Below, one piece after another: positions 36,948-49,563 of a stretch of DNA of 64,000 bases; position 1 is the first letter of the stretch; each line of letters begins with the position of its first letter. The notes beneath the pieces are model-generated. The model made no database searches. It was not told where the DNA came from and saw only the letters and a list, made by a program, of their open reading frames with translations. The stretch is taken from assembly GCA_018894105.1 (NCBI GenBank), contig CM032129.1, forward strand, positions 29,157,468 to 29,221,467. Reading direction: 5' to 3'. The translations under genes were made by a program, and so were the position numbers. Source of the stretch: Jacaranda mimosifolia (taxonomy: Eukaryota; Streptophyta; Magnoliopsida; Lamiales; Bignoniaceae).

Positions 36948-38292
36948 TGAAAAATAGTATCAAAACTTTGTTGATTGAGAGAATAGGTTTTAACTTTTAA
37001 TGATGTTTGAAAACTAATTGTAAGGAAAGAAGAATTTAGGATTTAAGCAAAGAGATTTCGGGTTAGGCAATTTGATGAAGCGAATGGGTTCTTTGATATA
37101 TTGGCTTATCCAAGTTTACATACATATATATATATATATATAATTAATTTTTTGATGAAATTCCGGCAGATAGACATTATACTTGTCTTCTTGCTGCAAT
37201 TATTATAATTGGATTAGGACTCACAGTGGAATCCTATATTTGATGAAACTCTAATTAATGATGGATACTTCGATTCTGTTGTTGAACTGAATTTTCATCC
37301 GATTATTGTATTTATGGGATTAGGATTCAGTTGGTGTAGTTGCAAACAGCTTCTTTTTAATTTTGACTTGTTTTAAACTAGGATTTATGGTATGTTAATT
37401 TGGATTGACTTAGAATTCTAGCAATGAAATGAGGAGAAAAATTGCAAATATGTAAAATTAAAATATAAAATTACATTGAAATAATTTTTTTTTTAATTTT
37501 CTTTTCTAAAATCTGAGTTCTACAGTAAGGTTGATGTATTTGGCTGGTCTGTTGTTAATTCAATAGAGCTGAATTAGATGAAATTCGAAACGGCAGGAAA
37601 AAATTAAATTTGGGGATTTTATTGCTGCAATGTTTGAATTGTTTGTTTTATTTTTGCATTTGAATTCTACCGTAGATTTGGAAGTAATCCGTGTTGAAAT
37701 GAGTTTAAACCCATGACCTCCTTATAGGAAGTAATGAGAATGAATGATATATATTCATTTGAATATTCAGAGGAAAATGGACTTGCCGACGGGATGAGGC
37801 TGTACATGCGGACTCGCAATTTCAATGAACACATTGTTGATGTGGGTCGTGTCGTTTCTCTTACAAGGTTAATTGTTTGTTTGGTGTGAGGTGGTAAAGA
37901 CACCCGAATAATACTGAATCTATATTGAACAAAAACAAGATTTAGAAAGCAAGGGTTTCTTCATAAAGATACATATTTTTCTGGTCCAAGTTCTTTTTTT
38001 TTTTTTTTTGAGAAAGAGTATCATTTACAATAAATTTATAGATTCAATTATTAAATCAAGAAGATCAGTCTTATAACGAATCAATAGAATACGAATATCA
38101 AATTGAAGAAGATGGAAGTATAAATTCCACAAGACTACAATCAAGATGCACACATAAGGTACACATAAAGACGCCCATTCATGTCGACACGAGACCTCCA
38201 ACACAATAGGGGAGACTTGATGCTGTTGGGCTACAAGACACTGGACTTGCAAAAATAGCTTTATTCATGCTAAAAATGTGGTTAAATACATA
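36948..38292. other. Intergenic DNA upstream of the B3 gene
   Basis: Contains the TA microsatellite near 37122 and a T run near 37990-38008. Open frames at 37667-37903 and 38025-38252 on the - strand have no recognised motif. Promoter elements of the B3 gene must lie here but are not identifiable. Confidence 0.4.
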
Positions 38293-38715
38293 GGCAATGT
38301 TTGGATTTGTTTTGCAGTGTTTTGAGATAATATCTTTTGGGCATGGGATGAGAAAATGTATTGAGAGTTAAACTATGTTTGGTTTTATTTTGGGCAAAAA
38401 TGACAAGTTCTACTGCAAATATATTTTCATGTAAGTTTTATTTGGTTAATGGTATCACAGCAAGTTTTTATATTATTATGAGTTATTTTTATAGTGATAT
38501 AATAATTGATAAATATATATATATATTTATATTTAATAATAATTAAAAGATATATATATATATATATTTTGATTGATGTATGGATTTGAAATGATAGAAT
38601 TTTTAATATTATTTTAGGAAAAGAAAGGTTGAATTTTGAGAGAAATATTTGATTTTGTTTTAAAAACATTTCAAAAGAATGAAAATGTTTTGCAAAAACA
38701 AAACCAACATTGCTT
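38293..38715. mobile_element. Probable MITE with GCAATGTTTGG-like termini
   Basis: GGCAATGTTTGGATTTGTTT at the left faces the reverse complement of AAAACAAAACCAACATTGC at the right. The interior has TA-repeats in both halves and TTTTCATG... blocks typical of fold-back MITEs. Target duplications were not resolved. Confidence 0.45.
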
Positions 38716-39316
38716 GAATTTCTTTTATATGTTTATTTATATATCCATGCAAACGAAGTCCAGAACCAATTTCATGTCAAATTATGAAAGAAAGCATATA
38801 AAATGCAGTACTTGTGACTATAGCTCCCACGTACGACAAATTAATTCCTGGACAGCACTATAGCTCATGCATGCATGAAGGTTACTACGACCCAATTCTC
38901 AGGTTATTATATTATATTATGTACAGTTGGGCGAGACAGGTGAACATGGTACTTGCCTCCTTTTGTTTTAATATTTGTCCTTTTCTTGTCATCTTCACCT
39001 AACACATGCAGAACACGTCAGACAGCCTGGCCTGAATTTTTCTTTTTCTTTTTTATTTTTCTCTCTTTCAAGAAGAACTATTTGCAAATGGAAATAAATT
39101 AAACAATTGCCAGTAAAATAGAAATATTCAAATTGGTAACATATATAAAAAAGTGACTGTGTGGTTCATAATTACATTTCTTTGGCATTTGTTATTTATC
39201 AATTTTTATCAAATTTTAATTTTCCACCTTTTTCAGCCAGCCTGTTGATCCCTTTGCACAGTTGCATACAAAATTGCAAAGGGCGTTGAGGTAATCCAGC
39301 AGCCTGATGGTACCTG
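38716..39316. other. 3' flank of the SRF-like gene
   Basis: Downstream of the receptor gene's stop codon on the - strand. Probably includes its 3' UTR; nothing else is recognised. Confidence 0.4.
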
Positions 39317-42300
39317 TTATAACATGTCGCCTGCGTCATGATCTGAAGTCTTGAATGCAAAACCCGATTCCTCACTCGATCGTCTTTTCACAATGCTTGC
39401 CCTTTGCATCAATCGAACCAGCGCTTGCACAACTTCAGACATTGGGGGCCTGAATTCAGGCTCAGGCTGCCACGAAATTATAACAACAATCATGTCCAAA
39501 TTCTAGTTGTCTCAAAGGCATTAGACAGATCAAACAGGTCTTAAAGAAATTCCAATTCTGTGTTTGTGTGCTAGCATTAAGAATGCAGGAGACAGCTAGC
39601 AACTTCAAACATAAGAATCATTGGACGAGGCAAATTTTGAGAAAAATGCTGCAGAAATTTCTGGCCTATTGTTAGAGAAGAATATTACCTGGACACAGAG
39701 GGCAATGATGTCTGCAAAACGGCTCAAAGACTTTGCAGGATACATGCCGTTTAAGGCAGGGTCAACCATCTTTGCTAAAGCATCAATATCATGGAGTTGT
39801 GGAGTTGCCCATCTTACAAGTGACTGTTCTGATCTTACTCTTGAACTGAACATGGCAAGGAAATAGAACATAGGAAAATTAATTAGATTGAAATGTTCAA
39901 GAAGCATGTTGTCATCATCAGACAATGTGAAAAATCAGATATACCTATCAAGAGGCTTACGTCCGGTCAGAAGCTCCAGCATAACCACACCAAAACTGTA
40001 TACATCGCTTTTTACAGTGTATAACCCAGATAAGGCAAATTCAGGTGCGCTGTAACCGAATGAGCCTATCATCTGGGTTGATGAAACCTGTCAAAATTAC
40101 CCGTAAAAATTTAATCTTATACATGAATTTGACCTGCCCAGTAGCTATTGTGGCATCAAAGTGGGTGTTTCATAGGGGTCAAAGAACTAGCAAATGAACT
40201 ATCCAGCAATAGATTAATCATCATTTATGCTTCCTATTGAGGCATCGCTATTCATTTTTACCTCCTATAAGATTTAACTAGAAAGGCACTACATGCCAAC
40301 TAATTTCCATCCATAATTAATTGCAGAATTTGCATGTCTCTACAAAAAGTACCATAAAAAAAATGCTAAACAGCAGCTAAGCTGATATGTGGAGTTCACC
40401 CCCATAGATTTACCTGTCGTTCTGTGTTTGGTGTCAGAGCAGCAAATCCACAGTCTGAAAGATGGGGATTGAGCTCTTCATCCAGTAAAATGTTTGCCGA
40501 CTTTAAGTTTCTATGTACAACGGAAGGTAAACACACTTCATGCAAGTACCTAAGCAAGGAGAATTGATTTTTAGGATTTGGTCCGGGGGAAAGGAGATTT
40601 TGTGTGTGTGAGAGTATTCAAAACTTATTCCACACAACATACTCTAGTGCTCGAGCAGTGCCAAGTGCCACCCTAACCCGTGCATTCCATGTCAGCATCT
40701 TGCTCCTCTCGTCAGCAAAGTGCAGCATATCATGCAAGCTACCATTTCCAATAAAATCATGAACAAGTAGGCGTTGCCCATGCTCAGCACAGTATCCAGC
40801 CAGTGCCACAATATTTGGATGCCTCAGACGTGACATATTTGAAATGGCTTCAAGGAAATTATCTTCCTCCTGCAGTGACAGTGCTGCATTGTCCACCTTT
40901 TTGATGGCCATAATCTGAAGCCGACAAAACATACAAATATAAATAAATTCATCCTATTGAGGGACACAGGCAAGCACAAGAATTATTATCCAGTCCACAA
41001 TGACACTCCAAAAAAGGTGAGGAAAATATAAAATCTTATTATCATCAAGGGCTCAAAGAAGATAAGTCTGCAACCTATATCAAGCACGATCTCATTTGAA
41101 AGCTACAAATGACACCAAAAGCCAATGAAATTGCTGATTCTGGGAAGAAAAGGAAGGCAGGAGGTATCCACCAAATTCCTTTACTCGAATTGCATGTCAC
41201 ATTATAGCCCAATTTGACAAATAAAGATGACATGCTCCAGGTCATCATAGCCAAAGCCAAATGAAATTACCTTTCCATTGGGGAATTCTGCTCTATAAAC
41301 ACGACCAAGAGAACCTTCACCGACCAGATTCTCTTGACTAAAGCTATTAGTTGCAGTCTGAAGAGCAGCAACTGTATAAGAAGTAGCAGTTATTGGAGAC
41401 TTCACTCTTTTTACAGATCCATTTTTCCCTTGTAATCTTTCCGCTGTCACATTTTCGGCTGGTGGGGGCTTTAAATCAGATACAGTAGCTGTAGGCTTTG
41501 ACCTTTGCTCTTGCATCTCCATATTCACTAGAGAAAAAGCAGAGTGCAAGATGAATGAATAAAGCTTATGCCACCTTAAAAATGAACACACCAAAGCACA
41601 ATAAACTTGGATCTTGTTTTCAATCTCATGTTGAATAAATTTGTTGAATTCGTGAAAAAAATACAGTAGTAAATAAATTGTGCATATAACTTCCTTGGAT
41701 GGGCAAACATACAGAAGCAATATAAGGCTTTCTTTCTAGATATACCTAAAATGATGGGGACATCAATCTAGTTCATGATGACTCAGATAATTTTGTAATG
41801 GTCAACAGGGAAGCATCAAGAGAAGAAAAAAAAGAAATATAGATAAGTAACACAATGGTCACTAAGGAAATTATCAAGAGAAGAGAATAATATAGATAAG
41901 CAACACACGAATTGTGCTCAATCTGAAGTAGTAGACTAATCAAGGCAAAAAGAAAGAGGCATTGTTACTAACAATAAATTTGGCCAAAAAACAGAGAAAC
42001 CGTTACAGTGTTACCAGAATTTCGGCAACAAAATTTGTTTCCTGAGGTCATAGGTTTTAATCATATTTCAGTTAAAAGGCAAGGCAAGTATCAAAAAGGC
42101 ATGTCAATGTTAGCATGTGAGAATATTATAATGCAGCTTATGTGAGGACAGTAAGGTGCTACCTTTATTGCTGCTGACAGGAAGACTTCCTGTTGAGGGT
42201 CGTGCAGCAATTTCCTTCTTATTTCCCCTTCTAATGCAAAAAACTAGTGCAAGCAGCAACAAGATTACTGAAAATAAAGAACCTAGGACTATGCCTACTA

Positions 42301-45300
42301 TAGGCCCTGCTGTCAAACCATTCTTATTTTCACTATGAGAATTGCTTGGGACATTGGAGTCACGTGTATGACCACCCGGTGGAGTTTTCCTGCTGTTATT
42401 TCGAGATCTACCAGGAGGAGGTGAGGTATATGGTGGTGGAGGAGGAGCAGGACCATTGGCAAATGTGTTCCCATCGTATCTGGTTAATGAAAAGTTTTAC
42501 GTGAGGCAATTTATTATGATAGGAACATCATAAGTATCTAATTAATTTTATCACCAGTATTCTACATAAACAACTGCAAACACTTACACAAAATTGGGGA
42601 TAGAATTTAGTTCTTGTGGTATCCACCCACTGAAATGGTTGTTTGCAACATTTCTGTAAAATATAATATCAGAAAAAATATGTAAGTGATATCGATGAAA
42701 AGCATTAACCTCATCACACTTTTCATTAGTTTGAGGAATCAACATAGGGAAGTGGTGCAAGGTGTGGGGGTGACCCTTACAAATTTGTCAAGGGCAAACC
42801 GACTAGGACATTTAGAGAACCTGTAAGTTGATTGTTTTGTACTTGACTGCCAAAGAGATGATCAATGTGAAGTCAATAGCAAGGCAAAAGACAACAAAGA
42901 AAGAGAAGAAAGAAAGAATATTAAAATGACTCAATAAGTAACAGTTGGCACACTCACAGAGTTGAAAGATTTGTCAATGATGTGACGGAAGCTGGGAGAT
43001 CCCCAGTAAAATTGTTGAAGGATAGATCCCTGAAATTGTCTTGAATTAGTCTTTTAAAATGAACAAATCCCTGACTTGAGAGTATAAAATTAAATGTAAA
43101 TTAAGGGGGGAAGAAGAAGGAGGAGGGGGGGGGGGGGACACTGGTGGAATTGCCACAGAACAGAACAGCCAGATGGCATTCACAAAAGGATAACCCAGCG
43201 ACTCACAATGTGGCTATTGCAGAATGATTGGCAAACACATCTCCAACTGTCTGAGACAACATGTTTCGACTGACATTCCTAAAACCATGAATCATAGGTC
43301 TAGGCATTAGAAAACAGACCTAAAACCACCTAGATTAGATAATGGAAAGAGTTTTCCAAATATACCAAAGGCACAGAAGATATGCCACTTACAGATAATT
43401 AAGTGAACCCATAGTAGAAATAGAATAGGGAAGATTCCCACTTAAATTGTTGTTTGCAAGATTTCTGAACCAAAATAGAAATAACATTGTAAAATTGATA
43501 ATTTAGAACAAGTACTAGCTACTATGAGGAGTCAAGAGTCTTCATAAAATAGCAAATATTACAGGCTCGTCAGGTTCGGCGGTAACTGATATGGAATTTG
43601 ATCGTGAATATTATTGTTACTCAAATCCCTGCAGCATAAAAGCAAACAAAAGATTAACCAAAAAGAATGTGAAAAGCCCCATAACTAATGTATCCCGTTC
43701 AATAAACAGCTCTCTTACAATGTCTCGAGTGACGCAAGGTTGTTGAGCAAGTATCCCATTGTCCCACTGAGCCCCAACCCAGATATTTGGCTGTTAATAA
43801 AGAAAAGTTTCTCATGAGCCTGAAAACACACATATTAAGCCCTCCAGGCACATGTAATATCAAGGAAATAAAATTCCAGGATCGTAACACTTACACAGAG
43901 ACAACAGAAGAACCATGACAGGTGACTCCCTTCCATGACTCTCCACATGGATCGCCGCCACTGGATTTCCAGCCTGTTAGCTGTGAAGAACTATTCAATG
44001 AAGTGTATAAAACTTGGAGCCCTTGAACTGCATGGAGCAGAAAATACAACTCAACATTCAGTCAAACATCTCCAAAGGCAGTCAGTCTAATGCTTGAATC
44101 ACAATGTATATCATTGTCGTGAAGCTACATGCAAACACACAAGCCTATGCTACAAGACAAGTAACATGAAGAAGGCCCCCATGGAAACATTTGTACAACA
44201 GGCTTATAAACTCTGGCTTATATGAATGCCCTCATTGAACTGCTTTGACTGACAAATACTGAAATAGGCAGCTAAAAATTCCATAATTAAATTTTTCTGG
44301 ATGACAGAAATCCTTGTTAAAAGAACATTCTGATTGTATTGAGATTGTCATGTACAATTGCTGATAATATTACATATCAGCAGAAACTAACCTTAATATA
44401 CATTTAAAAAAGGGAAAAAAAGAAGAGATAACAAGCATCCATACTCGTGACACAAAATAGATAGACAGTTTTTCTGCATATGCATATTATCTCCACCCCC
44501 CCCCCCCCAAACCAAGAAAAAGGGACTTTCTTCAAATCCAGGCCAAAAACTTCAGTCAATTTCGGATCTATGATTTTGGTGAGCAAAAGGAAAATAAAAT
44601 CAAATTTATATCCATATTCCGGTTTAAAGAAATAATTAATAATTTCCATTGTAATAGAGTACCACGAGTAAACAAATGAACTAGATGTACAAATCAATAG
44701 ATACTTCTCATAATTATCTTGAACAAACGATTTTCTTTGCATTTTCATTTCAAACCAGATGAATGATAATATTTCTTCATCACTTCCTCACCAAAAATAG
44801 AAGCTCCAAAAATATCTTAAAGATTAAAACTTTTTTCAAAATATTTCCAAATAAAGTCACTTAAGTAACCTTTCCCTTCCATTATCTCTCTCAGCAAATA
44901 CAAAACCCAACAGGGAAAAAACTAAAAGTTAAAATCCAAACTTGTCGTGATTGATTTACATCGAAACATTTCCGCCAAAGCAAAATCAGAGCATTCTCCT
45001 TCGCACACAAACATAGAGTCATAGACCGCATACAACACCACAATCCGCACCAGTTAAAATAAAAATTTCGCGTCTCTAAAGCAACAATTCATCATTTTCC
45101 AAGAATCTCATTTTTATTTCAACTTTAAGAAGCTCACTAATCAAATCAAGTTAACAGCAGGAAAAACAAAAAAGACTCCAACAAATAGAACAAAAAGGAA
45201 ACTTAAAGCTTCACCATCATTAGGATCAGTAGCAGCATCAACCACGGCACAGAAACCGAAGATCACAGCCGCGATCACCACAACCTCACTTAAGAGCAGA

Positions 45301-45329
45301 GAAGACGTAGCCGCCACTTGCCTCTCCAT
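39317..45329 (-). CDS. SRF: STRUBBELIG-RECEPTOR FAMILY LRR receptor-like pseudokinase, SRF6/7/8 type
   Basis: Fifteen GT-AG exons on the - strand: 45329-45215, 44027-43895, 43790-43719, 43628-43563, 43464-43393, 43278-43207, 43029-42958, 42653-42588, 42479-42163, 41527-41271, 40914-40643, 40549-40414, 40087-39945, 39845-39689, 39466-39317. They join in frame to 699 aa, close to the ~720 aa of SRF6/SRF7. Order: signal peptide (about 1-32), N-terminal LRR cap ([20 protein letters not shown]), six LRR exons of 66 or 72 nt, Pro-rich juxtamembrane ([12 protein letters not shown]), one membrane span (about 281-305) and a kinase-like domain (about 393-670). The ATP lysine is in IMAIKK (K419). The catalytic loop reads HRNLKSAN, so the catalytic Asp is Asn519, and the DFG position reads DCG. 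The family is known for kinase-inactive signalling at the plasma membrane; this member should behave alike. It appears intact. Which SRF6/7/8 member it matches is not resolved. Confidence 0.92.
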
Positions 45330-46027
45330 TGCCGATAAATACTGTAGCTGTGGTCAGTAAAGTGCTCGTCCGTGAACGCGAAACTGATTAACCTAAGCGA
45401 GCATTGTCGGAAAGCGCCTTACGGAGGAGCTGCGATCCTCTGTGGTGGGTGTCACCATCGTTGAAAAGCACTCTTCTGAGATTCGAAGCCTCAGAGTTAT
45501 GAAGGGAGAAAGAGAAATCAGTAGCAATAAATAATTAATAAATCAGTAAAATAGTGTCGGCCAAAATGGGAAAAAACATGTTTAAAAATTAAAAGAATCT
45601 CATTATTAGTAGCTTTTATTTTTATAATATAATTCCCAATTAATTAATAAAATTTAAATAAATTAAAGGGGGAGGAAAAAATTTGGTTGGAAGTAGGCAA
45701 ACAAAGCAACGTACCAGGAGTTCCATATTTTCCAGGACTTCCTTTTCAAGGTTGGAGTGGTTGTAGATGAACGAAAATGTCCTTGGCGATTGAGTTATTT
45801 GCGGGGTTGCCACTACATTTATGAAAATGAGAGTCACCGACGGCGGGGCCCGTTTGGAGTTGGACATTTGGAGGGGGACAAAGGCAGACTGGAGTTAATG
45901 GCAGGCAGATATGAGTGGCGAAATGACTGTTTTGTCCTTACCTGGAGATAGCGAAATTTGGATCATTGTGGAGCACTTGTTTTGGTTTTTTTGACTTTGA
46001 ATTGTCTCTTATCCGAAGCCCTTTTTG
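45330..46027 (-). promoter_or_regulatory. Upstream region of the SRF-like gene
   Basis: About 700 bp between the start codon and the hAT-like element, probably the promoter and 5' leader (transcribed leftward). Mixed composition near the start, AT-rich near 45530-45660. No individual motif can be assigned. The open frames on both strands at 45640-45951 lack known domains. Confidence 0.4.
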
Positions 46028-46631
46028 CAATGTTTGAGATACCAGACCGGTGAGTGAATTGATGATCTTATTGGTTACTAATTCAATCAATTTAATCAAT
46101 ATAATAATTAATCTAATCAGTATGATGTTATAATTATATTTAATAAATATATAAAAAATATAAATATATATAAATATAAAGGGAACAAAAATAAAAATTG
46201 TCTAGTAGCATGAGACTTTCTTCAAACTCTACTCTATAATAATATCTATACATCAATTTAAAATATCAAATTATGAAATGAAACTTGATAGAAAATATCC
46301 TTATAAAAACAATAAACACCAACTCAAATAACATAAAAGTTTCAAATGTAAATAAAAACTAATATTACAATAGACAATCTTTGGACTTTCCTTGGCTCCC
46401 CTGCTGCTTGCCTTTTGTGTTGATAAGTTAGCTAAGCTTAGGGTTTTTACTTTTTACTTTATATTTAATTAGTTTTTAGTTTTTATTTTTTTAAAAAATT
46501 AATAATCAATTTACCGGTTGAATCGATTTTTTCAATTAACAGGTTTTATATAACAAATCGGATTGAAGTCTTAGCCAGTTTCCGATCGAATTGGCCGGTC
46601 GGTCCAATCCGGTCTGGTTTCTCAATCCTTG
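46028..46631. mobile_element. hAT-like non-autonomous element
   Basis: The left end CAATGTTTGAGATACCAGAC and the reverse complement of the right end, CAAGGATTGAGAAACCAGAC, match at 17 of 20 and continue to CGG. The 8-bp flanks CCTTTTTG (46020-46027) and CTTTTTTG (46632-46639) match at 7 of 8. The interior is AT-rich with ACCGG words near both ends. No transposase frame in 604 bp. A CT-repeat lies just outside, near 46741-46760. Confidence 0.7.
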
Positions 46632-46639
46632 CTTTTTTG

Positions 46640-47999
46640 TTACCAGACAAGGAAAAGGAAAATTGGAGTTTGGAGTTTTGGGTGAGTTTGATACCAATGG
46701 GCAACGAGCAGAGGTCTTGTTTTGATGGTGTTTTTTTTCTTCTCTCTCTCTCTCTCTCTCATTTTTATGTTTGATGATGTTCTCATACAAATCGATAGAG
46801 TTTAGGATAAATTTTCTCATTAATGCATTTTAATAGGACAATATTTTGATGTTGCTGGACTTCCATATTTAGGGACAAATATGATTATTATCACCACTGC
46901 TGTCAATCACATGCTTCTTTTTGAACCCTTGATCGGAATTATAGTAATACATATCTTATTCCATGTCAAAAGAATTGATTGCTTGAGATAATCTATAAAT
47001 TGCTTTCCTCCCACATTTCAATACATTTTGAAAACAAAACTCTCATCCATGCATAGTGGTAGAGTAACATCCTAACGTAATGATCATGTATCTCTTCTTA
47101 AGTCCCTTGATTAGGGTATCATGATAATATTTTATCTTATATCGAAAGAATAAAGGGTTTAGAGCATTTTGTAAACTATTCTCACTCTTATCCTTCAAAA
47201 CATTTTTTAAGAACAAAACTTTTATTTATTCATGCAGGCAGAGTAATACTCTGGAGCCCTTAAATCTCTATATTTAACAAAGAATTTAATCATCATTAAC
47301 AGCCAATGATACATAATGATGTCAACACATTTTTTTATAATATTATTATATCTTAATTCAACAATTCACAAGTCACCTAACTAAACAACATAAAAATTTT
47401 CAGAAATAATGATTCAAGTGAATTTCAATACTTTTATAGGTTTTACACAAAAATTTTAAAATCTCTAATCAAGGTGCCAAAGTACCAGTTTTGATAATTT
47501 ATTATGGGCAAAGGGGTGTGCCATAAAAGTTTGAGAAAACGAGAGTTAGGCCCTACCTACCCAAAATCAACAAAAAAAAGGCATTAATATTCTTAATTTT
47601 ACTGAAATCAAAGCATTACACTTTTAACTCTAACGTTTCAAAAATTATGCCAAAAGCTATTTAAATTAATTGTGCTTCTCGGACAACCCTTTTTTTTCTA
47701 ATCACAGAATCCAGCACAAAATCTTGACGTTAAATGCATCTATCTCTGAACATCGACCCACGTCCCTTTATGCCTCTGTCCATACCCAACAGATTTCTTT
47801 ACGTTGACCCAAATTGCTAGTTTGGTAGACTTCACAGCTGTCTCTCATAAATTTAATTGAATCAATTCTCAAACACTCTTTAATTCCTCGTGTTTACAAA
47901 GATTAATCCATTTTCTTAATTGTAATAAATATTTGTTAGACAATAATTTTAATACAATAAATTTATAAATACGGTCTTTTATAGTAATCACTTGTTTGT
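46640..47999. other. Intergenic DNA, no gene seen
   Basis: Contains a CT microsatellite (about 46739-46760). Two related blocks near 46925-47060 and 47100-47230 (shared CATGATAATATTTTATCTTA-like and CATTTTGAAAACAAAACTCT-like text) hint at an old ~180-bp duplication. No coding feature. Confidence 0.4.
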
Positions 48000-48007
48000 G
48001 TGATCAA

Positions 48008-48632
48008 TAGGCATGGAAATAGGATAGGTCAGGTTATGATTTAATTTAAATAAGTCAAGCCTGTTATGCAAATGATGAACTTGAGCCTAACTTAATATTT
48101 ATAATAAGTTTTGTTTTAAGGTTAAGTCTAACATTTTTAATAAATTGTAAAGCATCAACCTGGCTTGAAAGCCTATTTTCTGCTCAGGTTTCACTTAAGT
48201 TTAAACATCACATAAATCTAAATTTTTAATATGCTCAAACTTATAACAAACTTGATAGAAATAATCAAAATGATAAATAACAATTGCATAATTCTAAAAG
48301 TTTAAATCTAATTATAAAATAGTATCATTTCAATAAAAAACAATACTAAACAATATATCAGATTTCATAAAGGACTCATTAAAAAAACAAAATACAATTA
48401 GCGATTTAATATTATATCACTATTGTTATACTTTTTATGTGAAGAATGACAAATGGGCCAGCCTATTAGACTTTGCAAGCTTTTAGAAAAGCCTAAATAT
48501 AATCTATTTAGTTAAAAGATTACATTTTAAGTCTTGATCTGATATTTTTATTAAATAGGCTAAGCCGAAATAAGCCATAAATAGGTTAGGTCGTAGGCTC
48601 CTGATGAGTAGTCCGACCTATTTTCATCCGTA
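48008..48632. mobile_element. hAT-like non-autonomous element with near-perfect 8-bp duplication
   Basis: The left end TAGGCATGGAAATAGGATAG and the reverse complement of the right end, TACGGATGAAAATAGGTCGG, match over most positions. The flanks GTGATCAA (48000-48007) and GTGACCAA (48633-48640) match at 7 of 8. 625 bp; both ends are rich in AGGTTAGG/CCTAACCT-type words. No coding capacity. Confidence 0.75.
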
Positions 48633-48640
48633 GTGACCAA

Positions 48641-49106
48641 TAATAATAGAGGAAAATAGAATTTGAAAAAGTTTGGCTTGAGAATAAAGGCAGCATTGGA
48701 ATTTTTACCGTATAAGGGAACGTTCTTCCCGTGAGTAAAGGTTGGATTCTTTGGTCAGAAAGAATAAGTTTATTTATAGTATTAGCAGCTGGCTTACGTT
48801 CACGAGTCTTGTGTTCCTTCTTATAAAGCTTTGGAATTACCTTTCAGATTTTCCCCAAAATTAACTGAGAATAATTCGAAGTATTTTAAGAGTGTTTTAC
48901 TGTGGAAGGCAACAATCAATCATTTGAAAAATATGTTTAATTTTTTTGGTTAAATTAATACATAGCATTGTAATGTGGTTCAGTTCAATAAATCTAATTC
49001 AAATTCAATTTATTTGTAGTCCATCAAGTTGATCTTCCTCCACGAGCGAGTTGAATTTGAAGTCTGTAACAAATGGACAAAGGTTAGGATCATTAAGGTT
49101 TCTAGT
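48641..49106. other. Intergenic DNA, no gene seen
   Basis: No recognisable coding, RNA or repeat structure. Confidence 0.4.
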
Positions 49107-49560
49107 CACTGCAAGAAAAAGATAAATTGATGACAAAATAGTAAGTAAAAATGTAAAAGTTGTTATCAATAATGTATATTAGATGACAAACAAATTTAAT
49201 TTTGTCACTTTAATGATTTTTACAAACTAAATAGTGACAGGTACAATGTTAAAGTTGTCACGATAGACAATTGGTAACACACCTATGGTGACAATGAAAA
49301 TCCTGTCACAAATTATAGTGATAATTTCATTGTTACTAAGTTGTCACCATATGAGTGTCACTAATTATTAATGATGACAACTTAAAATATTAATTTTTGT
49401 CATTATTGAGTCATATTGTGACAAGGTAAAAATCCTTGTCACTTAAAATTTGGTCATTAGTGACAAGATAAAAGCTATTTTCATTTAATACATGTTACTT
49501 TAAATAATTTTTACTTTGTCACTTATTATTTTATTGCTAATATTATATTTTGTTGTAGTG
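49107..49560. mobile_element. CACTA-type MITE, GTGACA-rich, copy B
   Basis: Begins CACTGCAAGAAAAAGATA and ends ATATTTTGTTGTAGTG, canonical CACTA-type termini. AGT is repeated on both sides (49104-49106 and 49561-49563). Its 454-bp interior of alternating GTGACA/TGTCAC motifs is the reverse complement, with divergence, of the element at 19505-19945. It holds no transposase, so it would need help from an autonomous CACTA element. Confidence 0.85.
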
Positions 49561-49563
49561 AGT

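Noticed and set aside
44404..44748. 114-codon frame on the - strand
   Set aside because: Falls in the first intron of the SRF-like gene and has no homology that I recognise.
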